From contig NW_023365701.1 of assembly GCF_000003815.2 (NCBI RefSeq), positions 415,287 through 479,286 of the forward strand: a stretch of 64,000 nt of DNA. The letters run 5' to 3'. The notes under the pieces are model-generated. The model had not been told where the DNA came from. It did not search any database and saw nothing but the letters and a program-made list of their open reading frames with translations. Below, piece by piece: positions 54,701 to 64,000 of this stretch (position 1 is the stretch's first letter; each line of letters opens with the position of its first letter). The translations under genes were made by a program, and so were the position numbers. The stretch is from Branchiostoma floridae (taxonomy: Eukaryota > Chordata > Leptocardii > Amphioxiformes > Branchiostomatidae).

Positions 54701-57700
54701 TCTCCCTATAACAGCCAGCGTAATCAGTCTGGTCAAGATTACGAATACAATCCCTGCAATGGCAATGACATATCTAACATTACAGAAACTCTCTACCCGG
54801 AGAGTGAACAAAGAGAGCAGGAATAAAAGAGGAAACGCTTTATCAGCACCATGAATGAAATTGTGAAATGCGTGCTTACAGCATCTCGCGTCTTGTCCAT
54901 ATTTCGTTGGCTTCGAAGCTGCTGATGCTAATGCGAACCTCACTTTTGGGTTACTTAGGCTTCTTCATACACACCGCTTCTCATCACAGTTAGCCAATTG
55001 TTTTTCAAGATCGGACGCAGAGAGATCGTCAGAAATGTTTGCCAGAGTATAGGCTATAGGCATGAGACCGCGTATCGTTGCCGTACAGGAAATTTTGGTA
55101 TGACTTTCGTGTGGATACGGCAGAAAAGGACAGATTTTAGGGGGTATGGTAGAAACTAGTGGGTACGGTGGCTTATCATAGTCAACGATTACAAGTCAAC
55201 GATTACAAGCTCCCTAATTTAGGTCACCCCAATATAGTTATCGGCAATAAATAATGATAATTACCGTGGTTTGATACCCCTCAATCTTCTCGATTACGGC
55301 CTCTAGCTTCCCTATGGTTTCGGCCATCTTCTCCTGAACAGCCCCCTTCTCCGGACCACGTGCCCGCTCCTCGTACTGCTGGCGTGCATCAGACAGCTTT
55401 TCCTTCAACTGGTCGAAGTCAACGTGGGGAGAAAGCGACTCCACATCTTTTCTAGCAAACAGACAAGGCGCTTGAACTTGACACTGCAGGTTGCGTGTGT
55501 GGTGTGTGCGTGGGGCGTTTCCGGCATTGTATCTCCAGATTTTCGGTACATGGGTTGGTTGCCTGCTGATGCTCAGGTTTGACTTGTCTGTGAGCCTCCT
55601 GGTGTTTAAACTTGACACTGGAGGTTGCCTTTTGTGTGTGCGAGGGCGTTTCTCTAGAACACAATGGCCAGGTTTGATTTTGGGCCCCCTAATTCTTAAA
55701 CATCATACTGTAGGTTGACCAAGTTGTGTGTGCTTTGGGCGTTCCAACCAATATCTGCTTGGTTGTGTTGAGTACAGCCATGGCTGGGTTTATGTTGCCA
55801 TGTGATTGTGGGTTTATGTCTTAGTTTATATGTGAAACTGTCTCCTGTGTTGCAGGGGCCTATGCCACCTTCAATGTATCAGGTTACTCTGATCCGTCCC
55901 CTGTTGTAGTGGCAAAAGTATGGCATGTCAGGTTCCCTTAATCTGTTGCTTTATTGGTCAGGTATAATGGTATAATTTGTGTTGCATATCAGTCTTTGTG
56001 GTGCTTACAGAGTTGTATAGTACTGTGTTTAAAGTTCTGGTACAAGTTCCTGTGCCCCATTAGGCAATCATGGTTAAACAGAAGAACTTTCTAAAGTGTT
56101 GGAGAAATGTATAGAGCGTGAGCGTAAGAGAAAGGTATGTGTATGATTTTTTTTAAAGTTGATACTATAATGTACTTTATGTCATCATTGCATTTGCTCA
56201 CTTTTGTACTGATGGTCAAATTAGATATTATGTCCTGGGTGTTTTATCTGTATTTTAGTTTGGCCATTTGGGTCGTTAGTCTTATTACTGCAGTTGGCTA
56301 TATATTTTGTGTATGTGGTTGGGATTTCCTGTGTTTCTTTTCTTTTCTTTGATGATGCCATTTCCATACTGTAAATAGGTACTGTGATATTTTTGGACCA
56401 GTCATATTCGCTTTTTTTTGCCTTGTTAATCTATAGTACAGCCAAGTATAGTAAAAGTGGTGAAGGCTTTGTTCTGTTCTAATTTACGTTTCATGCAGGT
56501 TTGAGGTCTACGAACTCTTGTTTTAACAATCTTTGTATCCTATCACTACGCAATACTATTCAAATTGCAAATAGGACGAACAGGTTATTTGCTAAGAAAT
56601 GAATGTATGGAAACATAAGGAATTTATAATTCAATTATGCGTTAATTGTGTGCCAAAGCCTGCCACTTAGACACACACATACTGAAAAATGTTGATATAT
56701 AAATATCTGCCTGGGGTCAAAGTCGATGCTAAGAGCAAAGAATCATTTGATCCCTTTTAACCGGATGATCTACCGTTACTTCAAGCAGCAAGCAGACTGG
56801 GATGGTTTCAGAACATTCATTGCTGCTCGAGATTCCACTTCCAACTAAAACTAAACCTCGAAGATAGCCGCTTCCTGCTTGGACTCGCTGGCATTTATAA
56901 CCTTGTTCCCTCAAAGAAATACAACCAGAACGTTCACCCCAGAACGACAAAGGATTATGTTACTTTCTGTCTCAATTATGCCCCCGTCACATGAGGCAAA
57001 AATCAATCGGACTAGTCTACGAGCTCTAAATGACATTTTCGTGAGTAAGACGTCCGGTGTTCTCACGATCATCTTGCAATTTTTAGGGATCGCCGGCGAT
57101 TTGCAGGGGTCGTACGACGGTCGCGGTGCAGCCAAACATGTACTTAACATAAGCGACAAGTGGCAGGAGATCTCTGAGATCGCAGAGCTCGTTACCGAGT
57201 CCCAGATCGTGCGTGCAAGTCGTGCGTACCTCGCAAGGGTATCGGTCGATATTCGATTGATAGTCGTGCGTCAATCCAGCACACACCTAGTTATTAATCA
57301 TCGAGCGCAAATCGGATGGCGAACGCCGTCAGTCGGGCGACGTTCGCCCGACTACCATTTGTTTACAAATATCGAATTCCTGGGAATGTGAGGGTTATTC
57401 TGACATTGTGGCCCCTGCGGCAGTATGCAGGCTGCCTTTGTGACACAATTTCTTTTCTTTCGTCATTTCTAGTATGCTTGCGTATTCCATTAATTGGTTA
57501 AAAAGATTACGACTACAACACAAACAACATTTAAATTATTGATATCTTGCCTTTCTGTGAGGAACGTTTTGTGTTACCTTATCCGCGGGCAAGAGGTCTT
57601 GGGAGGTTCAATATCATAGATTTATTCACAGACGATCGTACGAGCCTCGCTTATATGTGACAGGGACAGTTTTGGGACCATCTTAAGTTAACTACGATCT

Positions 57701-60700
57701 TTCAATCAGCCGACCTTCCTGCGATCGTGAAATACGCCCTAAGATCGTATATCATGTGACAGGCTATAAGGAATCATGTGAAAGTTACCTGATTGGATCC
57801 ACCAAACTTTCCCAAAGATCCTGACAGAAGCTCTCAGACAGTTCTTTGTTCTGCTGGATGAAGTGGAGAAGCTCCCCGCCATTAACGACGAACCACTCCT
57901 GCTTCCTGGTGGTGCCGTCGGCTGCCACATAATCAGCTGTACGCTTCTCTCTTTGAACTGCAACAAAGAACTTCTGTAAATCTAGTAGGGGAACCTTCGA
58001 CTATTTGAGCCTTTTCTAAATTCATTTCATTAGAATGATATACTGTATATTTGTTGAGGTGACAGTCTTTTAACAATAACATTAATATCAAGGCTTTGTG
58101 ATACAGTGATCCTATAACACCCTTGAGCTGTTGTACCATGGACATGGTTGAAGTGTTCGTCAGAAATATCTTCATTTCCAATGGGTAGTCGTCTCTATCA
58201 TTTTCCTGCTCATGCAAAGGCTGGCAATATTTCAAAGTGCTTACCCAAACGGTTTTTCATTCGGTCAACCAAATTGTTGTTCTCACAGGTCTGATCCTGA
58301 AAATGACCGGCCCTCTCCATAAGCGTGTCTTTGACATTATTCAACGCCTCATTGTGGAGGTCCATCAGGGTAGGCTGGCTGGTAGGACTCCTGAGAAGAG
58401 ATGAAAATAGTCAACTTGGAAGGTGTAGGGTACAGGTTTGGTCATGGATTATAGAAGAACCTTATTGCACCACGATTGCACACGGTACAATGTATGGCAA
58501 CAACTATTACACAAAGTACAAAATAGAGGTATAGAATAAAACTTATAATAATAAGAGCTTACATTATTAGTTTATATAGTATCAACATCGAGTGGACTAA
58601 TCATTAGTTTGGTATTCCTTCTAATAACAAAGCAGCCCTTGATATATTTGCCTATTTTTGCATTATGGGAGTTGTGACATCTAAAGATATATACAAATCT
58701 GTTTGTAGCATCGAGTCTCTTGAAATCTGTACTTAATTCATCACGTAAAATAACGTATATAGCATATTCCATGTGAAATTCATCTTCAATATACTTCGGG
58801 CAGAATGAACGGAACCTTTGGTCAGGTCTGTAGTATCTGCCTGATAACTTGGAATTATTTGCAAGACTTAATGTAGTATCTGCCTGTTTCGATATTAATT
58901 TTTGGCTACTGGTTCGTGATTGAGTTATTGCTGTGCAAATTTCAAAGTTACTTATATCATAAAGGTATGTTTCTTGTTCATAACATTCTTTTGATTTGCT
59001 AAGAAGAGACAGTTTTGAATTGTTTTCAATAGAACTAAACCACTGTTGTATGTATATATCTTGTAGCCAGAGGCGTAATTGGTTGACAATATAATCTGCT
59101 TCATAAGCCCCAGGTTTTGTCAATGTTTGTCGCGGTAATAGAGAATATCCTTAACATGATTAATCCAGTCATAGTCACCAGTAAATACAGTGTTGATATA
59201 TGTGACCTTGTCCGTCAGGATTTGATTTGTTGAAATGCAAATTCCCCGTATAGTGAAGACGGTTTAGACGTGGACAACCGTATAAAGTAATAGTGGAAAA
59301 ATGTGTCATTACACTATAAACTTGACAAAATGTTTTTTCATGATGCATGGCGTAAACGTTACCCTGTACTGTGTGTTCCATTTCCCCGGGTCACGGGTTG
59401 TATTTCATTCTCTGCATGTTCCTCCAATGGAACCTTGCCATTGTTTGTGGCTGCAGCAATCTGGGACTAAGGAATAACAAAAAAATCAACTATAACAACT
59501 AGAAATGTCTTACTGAATACTAGATGCCAGTGGTGGTAAATTCTGCATCGTCATTTACCCAAGAGAGTTACAATCCAAACTGAAGGCTAAACCTACGACA
59601 TCTGGCATTAGGCAGTAGAATAACTAATGATATTCAAAACATAACTAATTTTACAACAGCAATATTAAACAGCTTAAGCAATTCTCTCACTTTCATCTGT
59701 TTATTGTACGCCGTGACCGCTTCCTCAATGGCCCTGTTCTCCATGAGCTCTATGGTGTTCTTCCAGGTGTTGTCCAGGGCAGGGATGGCGTCGGGGGCAT
59801 TGACCGCTTCCACATACTGTTTAGCCATGATGCTGAGGGCCAAACCTGGGATGATCATTCGCATAGATCAAACAACCAAATCTCTGACCAGAATGAAGGT
59901 AAGCTGGGCACAGTGATAAGACTTGTAGAGCATCATCATTCTTTGTACTTACCCCTAATTGTTGAGCCCCTTTTGTAGCCACTCTTTGCATGTGACCTCC
60001 GCAACAGCCTCTCCGTGAGGTTTTCCACACCCTTGGTAAATTCTGTTTTCAGGCTATCTGTGTGTTGAGTAATGTTTTTCATCACCTCCTCGTCACCAGA
60101 AGGCCGCACCAAGGTGGCGCACTCCACAGATGGGAAGAACGTACGAATTGCCCGTCCTACTTTGTCACTGGTTGACTCATCCTCAAAATCATCCTCATCG
60201 CCCTGACGTTGAAGGACCTAAGATAAAGAACAGCCATAGTATGTGACTTGTGCATTAGCCAATAGTGATCATGGCAACTAGGACTTCTTTTTTTTACTCA
60301 ATGGTCACCACGTAACAAGGTCTGAAGGCCACTCAAGGTTACGGGTTACATGATTGGAACTGTAACAGCATCTCTTCGCCCTAGGTCAGAAACATCATGA
60401 TTGAGACCAGCCCAATTGCTCACTATGAGTGAGGACTAACTGGCCCAATAGGCGAAGCAGGGGTTACGAGGGCTGCTCGGGAGATTCCCTACCCCTATTT
60501 TGGCCGGAATGGTTTGATCCGCTCATGTTCGCACATGTGGCGGGTTCTTTAATTAACGTCCCAAATATTCTGAAATACGAAATTCTCTGTACACAAGGCT
60601 GTCATCTTATACACAAGGATTTATCACAATGGACCTGAAGTTCAAATTCAAATACATCATGACATGTGACAATCCCTGCATGGCAGATATAGGAAAATAT

Positions 60701-63700
60701 ATTAAAGAAAGTTTAGACATTAGAAACTCCTCCAATGATTGTAAAAGCCACCAATGACTGTAAGAAACTTATCCCATACTACAACTTCTGTATTAGTTAG
60801 ATATGTAGATGTAGATGCCATACTTTGTACCCCGTACAATTGTTGTGCAATAAAGCTATCTATTTAACGTGCTTGAGGTGTTGCTCTCCCCGAACACGGG
60901 ACCTCCTATCCGAAGGACGACCCGAGCCGAAGCTAGGTACTCATTTTCACCTGAGTGAAGTGAGGAAAGTCGTGTAAAGTGCCTTTCCCAAGGGCACAAG
61001 ATCGGTAACACGGCAGTCGGAGTCGAACCCGCAACCTCTCGGTCACGGGCCGAAGAAACTGCCACTGCGCTACACGGTCCCGCTATCACACGCAAGGGTC
61101 ACAATTCCAGCCTGGCACCAAAGGTAGCCACATAGCAGTTTCTGCCTCCCCAACGTAAGTCAGGTACCCAGTTCTAAACACCTATGTAGAGTGAGGAAAG
61201 TAGAGACAAAATGTATTTAGATTTCATTTTTCCTCTTTGGAAGCACCACTGTCACTACATATCACGTACCTTACCTTGGTATACAAGAACTCGGTAGGAT
61301 CCATTTCCTTGCCGTTCTCATCCTCCATCTTCAGAGACACGTCACGCAGCAGCCACAGGAAGTCTGGGAAGAACTCACGGAACGCTGATGCCTGTGTCTT
61401 CTCACTTTGTTTCACTGTGACCCTTTTAGCCAATTGGGTGAAGCACCTGGCCAAAATTTAGATAAGACAAAGGGCAGAGTGCCATTGTACACTGATCATT
61501 TGTCATATAGCATTTCATTACTCAGAGATAAATAAAAATTACGCAATTGCTAGAATGTAGTCACAACGTCATTCGAATAGCTGTATAATCTACTCACTGC
61601 ATATTTTCCAGATCTTTCTGATGCGGCACGTTGAGTGAGTTGTAGATGAGATAAGAGGACAGCAGAATGGTCATCACCAGGATAGAGGCGTCCTGACCTG
61701 CACTGCCCCCAACTGCGTCTGAAGTTCGAACTTATTTATTTGAACACACGTACACAAGGGTATCTTGAAATATATTTTCTGTACTATTTTGAATTTCCTG
61801 TTTGATCCTGGACACTATCCAAGAGGGAACGAGTTGGGAACGGCATGTACGTACAAACTCCCTGAAATAGGAAATTGTATGATAAACCAGTGATTTGGAG
61901 ATATATGATACATGATACATGCGACTACTTATAGCCTGGGTGCCAAGTAGTTTTGGTCTCCTTAGATTACCGAATTTGGGGGTGACGCAAACCCTATACT
62001 GTAAATGTAGAAATGTTCGCGGTGGATTTATAATGTTCGCGGTTTTCGCGGTGACCACTTTACCGCGAAATTAAAACCACCGCGAACATTTTTCTATTAT
62101 GCTATTAGATTGCAGTCTATGGTGTTACCGCGAAATTAAAACAACCTCACGTACCTATTCCTTCCGTGTCCAGTAGCACGATAGTGAAGTCCTTCCCACG
62201 CAGCACCTTGGTGCCCATCCAGATACCAAACGTCTGGGGGTCCATGGAATGGCCCAGCTCAAAGGCATCCGCTGTACCAAGTAACCTAACAGGTGGTATA
62301 TATTCTTTTAAAGCATTTTGCAGTAACTGTTACTGGTATTCGATATTATAATTATATCAATAAACAGCAAAATGGCCAAAAAACCGCCATGGAATTGTGC
62401 AGTGGTAACTGTATGGACCTAACCGCGTATATTCCAAATTTGTTATCGCACAATGACCTACCTACCAGTTTTATTAGCAACAACGACCCACCGACTCACA
62501 GGAGTTAGAAAGACTTACTTAGAAAGGGCGGGCCTCAAAAAGCCGCACCCCCTTCTCCTCTCAGGTTGACCAAAAAAGGCCCGTCTGAATAGAGTTAAAT
62601 CTAGGTCTATCGCCAAAATTCTGTTGTTGCCCCACCTTGAGAGGATGTAGCTTTTCCCAGTCCGACAGGGGCCGCAGATTGCGAGGACGCTCACGGGCTC
62701 CCCGATCCCCTCCAGTAGAGCCAAGGCCTCCGGAACGGTCTGCAGGCTTTTTCGTGGGACGCCTTGTACCTTCTCGACTGCACCGGTGGACGCGTTGTAC
62801 TTCAGGTCATTTGGCAGAATGAGTGGAATGGACGAACCATGAACAGCCTCCCCACCTTCCTTCGGCTTCAGTTCCTCCACCTCAAACCTGTGCTCAGAAT
62901 CTAGCTCTGATATGTCTGCCACAAATAAATAGCAATGCCATGGTGAAAAGGCTGCGGTATTTCGTAATATGCATTAAAAACTCGAACAAAATGTATGCAC
63001 AAATACGACAGATCCCTGTTTTTGCCTACATACGCGTATTCTACGACAGATGTCTTTCAAGACGTCATCAGATTAGATTTCTAGTAAATATTCAAATTAG
63101 CATGATCAAATTACAACTGAATATGTAGATTAATCATTATTGAACTAGTTAAACTGTAATTTCAAACACAATGTGGACTCACCCAAATTTTCGACTGAAC
63201 AGCACCAGTCTATGTCAAGGAATGACTGCTGTCGTGACGTCACGTTATCGCGTTATGCAGATAGAACACGTGACTCAGTGAGCAGTGGATCATAGGTTGC
63301 AGGAAGTCTATGGCGCCCACCGTCTATGTTCAGGGATGGTTGTAAAGCTCTGATGTAGATGGCTTCTTTGATCCCTCTGGCGGAAAAGTCTGGCTCCAGC
63401 CATCTACATCGGAGCTTTACAACCATCCCTGAACAGAGACTGCTTACCGTGAGTCACGTGTTCTCTCTGCATAACGTGACGTCATGACAGCACTGGATTG
63501 TCAAGACTCGTAAAGCTGCTCGCCCACCCCCGATATTTCTTTTTCCAATTCTAATTAATTGACCACTGGCCCGGGGCTGATGTAAGCAATGTAGATTCTT
63601 AAGCAGCATAAGTCATTACTGTACTAATTTGTTAATAACAGGATGTTATGACGTGTGGATATTACGGGAAACTGTTAACGAAATCATTTCAGCTTGATAA

Positions 63701-63881
63701 AGATCCGAAATGGTGAATCAGAAAATCCACAATCCACATGAAATATAGATACATGGGCATCAAACTGGAAACCACACATGCAATATCAACACATATGCAA
63801 CACAGTTTACGAATAAATATGTCATGTGATTACCTGTTTGTGCTTGGTTTGCTCCAAGCGATAGACTTTTTGAAGCTGTTT
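51722..63881 (-). CDS. GBP-B: guanylate-binding-protein-like GTPase, 5' end outside the window
   Basis: Exons 5' to 3': a possible one at 63881-63834 (phase 1 to 1), then 62915-62636, 62285-62155, 61718-61598, 61446-61275, 60217-59953, 59845-59691, 59466-59363, 58390-58245, 57957-57789, 55451-55265, 52998-52789, 52633-52535, 52369-52309 and 51750-51722. From the P-loop exon this gives about 710 aa in one frame. It has P-loop GPCRTGKS, GIWMG, DTEG and LLRDV, the GBP helical region (NTWKNTIELMENRAIEEAV) and a Gln/Glu-rich coiled coil. The end is AKRKKKRRR followed by nine residues ending CTIL. A CaaX box ending in Leu predicts geranylgeranylation, and the basic stretch predicts binding to acidic membranes. 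It is paralogous to GBP-A exon by exon. The first visible exon starts in phase 1 like the exon after the DED in GBP-A, so a DED exon may lie beyond 64000. That part is inference. Confidence 0.88.
52489..52998 (-). repeat. Tandem exon duplication in the GBP-B coiled coil
   Basis: Exon 52633-52535 and the 3' part of exon 52998-52789, with their flanking introns (TTTCAAAGTAAAATATGATTA; TTTTGAAAAACTTTATC), repeat with a period of about 245 bp. The duplication breakpoint lies inside the exon; the downstream copy uses TTTAAAG as a new acceptor. Confidence 0.8.
53002..54054. mobile_element. TIR transposon with TA target ending at a GBP-B splice acceptor
   Basis: AAGCCCCGGTCACAAAGCGC at the left is inverted at the right end (GCGCTTTGTGACCGGGGCTT). 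TA flanks both ends (53000-53001, 54055-54056). A second, inner copy of the terminus occurs at about 53110. No transposase is evident in 1.05 kb. Confidence 0.75.
54363..54595. mobile_element. CCTGTCACAT MITE, copy 1, carrying a retroelement tail
   Basis: CCTGTCACATTTGGGG at the left and AATGTGACAGGGG at the right. The interior GAGCCTCGCTTA...TATGTGACAGGG is shared with the copy at 56985-57765, but is interrupted here by the retroelement tail at 54427-54485. Confidence 0.55.
54427..54485 (-). mobile_element. Non-LTR retrotransposon 3' tail
   Basis: The minus strand reads ATGCCATAC...TTTGTACCTTGTACAATTG then TTGTACAATAAAGTTATT. It matches the 3' end of the LINE at 58446-59130 and the tail at 60800-60868. 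Confidence 0.6.
54600..55264. other. GBP-B intron, no gene recognised
   Basis: The CCGTACCC / GGGTACGG motifs near 54265-54290 and 55150-55165 are in inverted orientation, suggesting an eroded element. A hydrophobic reading frame at 54617-54943 has no splice or start support. Confidence 0.35.
55465..55790. repeat. Three degenerate ~115-bp tandem units
   Basis: CTTGACACTGCAGGTTG, CTTGACACTGGAGGTTG and ATCATACTGTAGGTTGACC each precede GTGTGTGNG...GGGCGTT. The array lies directly upstream of exon 55451-55265. Confidence 0.6.
55791..56960. other. GBP-B intron, AT-rich unique sequence
   Basis: No gene, tRNA or clear repeat is recognised. Confidence 0.5.
56985..57765. mobile_element. CCTGTCACAT MITE, copy 2
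   Basis: CCCCGTCACATGA at the left and ATCATGTGACAGG at the right, with many TCGTACGA/GATCGT motifs inside and the GAGCCTCGCTTATATGTGAC block shared with copy 1. A 170-codon reading frame over it has no recognisable domain and is probably chance. Confidence 0.55.
58446..59130 (-). mobile_element. Decayed non-LTR retrotransposon 3' end
   Basis: The minus-strand frame at 59123-58572 resembles the C-terminal region of LINE polyproteins (RTSSQKL, KYIEDEFHMEYAIY, KIGKYIKGCF) where EDEYHFL-type motifs and a degenerate zinc-binding segment occur. The 3' UTR ends GTGCAATAAGGTTCTTCTAT. No intact enzyme. It is inserted in a GBP-B intron in sense orientation. Confidence 0.65.
60640..60868 (+). mobile_element. 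Retroelement 3' tail, plus strand
   Basis: GCCATACTTTGTACCCCGTA and CAATTGTTGTGCAATAAAGC match the tails at 54427-54485 and 58446-58500 in the opposite orientation. Confidence 0.55.
60870..61090 (-). mobile_element. tRNA-derived SINE
   Basis: The minus strand starts GGGACCGTGTAGCGCAGTGG (box A) with GAGGTTGCGGGTTCGACTCC (box B), followed by a body with GTGCCCTTGGGAAAGGCACT, CTTTCCTCACTTCACTCAGG and CCCGTGTTCGGGGAGAGCAA. It is a tRNA-like head without a mature acceptor stem. Body fragments also occur at 22413-23035 and 61121-61205. Confidence 0.75.
61121..61205. mobile_element. SINE body fragment
   Basis: CTGCCTCCCCAACGTAAGTC, AGGTACCCAGTTCTAAACACC and GAGTGAGGAAAGT match the SINE body beside it. 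Confidence 0.5.
61997..62150. mobile_element. MITE of the TACTGTAAA family, copy 4
   Basis: It starts TACTGTAAATGTAGAAATG and carries GTTCGCGGTT/ACCGCGAA blocks. The right end is lost, and it stops about 4-5 bp from the splice donor (62154-62153) of GBP-B exon 62285-62155. Confidence 0.65.
63211..63513. repeat. Large imperfect palindrome in a GBP-B intron
   Basis: 63327-63363 is complementary to 63399-63435 with a single mismatch. Outer segments (GTCACGTTAT...GCAGA, ACACGTGACTCA; GACTGCTGTCGTGACGTCA) pair with 63440-63513. One arm carries about 40 extra unpaired bases. It could be a fold-back transposon or a structured transcript segment. Confidence 0.75.
63834..63881 (-). CDS. Possible extra 5' exon of GBP-B
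   Basis: A 48-nt block with good acceptor (TTTATTTTCAG) and donor (CAG then GTAATC) that joins the P-loop exon in phase 1. The frame that fits the join reads TASKSLSLGANQAQT. Another frame (KQLQKVYRLEQTKHKQ) looks more protein-like but would hit a stop in the next exon. Confidence 0.4.
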
Positions 63882-64000
63882 CTGAAAATAAATTCAATAC
63901 AAAAAGTCAAATTTAATTAAGGACTAGGTGATTTTGATGATATACGCATTGAGCCTGACTTCGTGTTTGTAATGCCCTTATATACAATGTAGCCGTTACA

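Noticed and set aside
56879-57391. 170-codon plus-strand reading frame
   Set aside because: It lies almost wholly in a MITE rich in TCGTACGA motifs, has no recognised domain and no splice support.
58572-59123. Stand-alone 183-codon gene on the minus strand
   Set aside because: It resembles the C-terminal region of non-LTR retrotransposon proteins and is followed by a retroelement tail found twice more nearby.
61020-61085. tRNA gene on the minus strand
   Set aside because: Box A and box B are present, but the sequence continues into a SINE body with repeats elsewhere in the window and lacks a proper acceptor stem. The same applies to 11143-11217 and 26590-26680.

Overview
This is animal nuclear DNA: split genes with GT-AG introns, dense non-autonomous transposons, decayed non-LTR retrotransposons, tRNA-derived SINEs and minisatellites. 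The gene content and repeat families suggest an invertebrate deuterostome, most likely an amphioxus (Branchiostoma); the species is inference. I see no rRNA or functional tRNA gene and no CRISPR array.

Layout. (1) 1-11.5 kb: no gene; minisatellites, degenerate long-unit repeats and MITE-like elements. (2) 11.5-27.0 kb, minus strand: a ten-exon aldo-keto reductase (AKR-1) with three lesions, so probably decaying. Its 7.6-kb intron holds five degenerate repeats that each end in a hairpin with compensatory base changes. (3) 27.0-37.1 kb, plus strand: a second, intact aldo-keto reductase (AKR-2, 11 exons, 332 aa), head-to-head with AKR-1. Its short first exon starts with a Src-type myristoylation/palmitoylation signal (MGCSGSK). 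(4) 37.2-46.9 kb, minus strand: a 15-exon gene (GBP-A, 801 aa) with an N-terminal death effector domain (DED), a guanylate-binding-protein GTPase, helical and coiled-coil regions, and a C-terminal CTIS prenylation box. (5) 47.8-49.8 kb, minus strand: four phase-consistent candidate exons of an unknown protein. (6) 50.1 kb to the right edge: a second copy of the AKR-tail plus GBP block. It holds a dead copy of the AKR-2 last exon and gene GBP-B, which has the same architecture, ends in a polybasic stretch plus CTIL, and is cut off at its 5' end by the window edge.

The main interest is a tandem pair of GBP-like GTPases, one visibly fused to a DED, with prenyl boxes of different predicted specificity. 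This suggests a membrane-targeted innate-immune or cell-death GTPase system comparable in logic to vertebrate GBPs. Next to them lies an aldo-keto reductase with its own membrane-targeting N-terminus. Functions are inferred from motifs only. Exon boundaries were worked out by hand from splice signals, reading phase and comparison of the two paralogues within each family.
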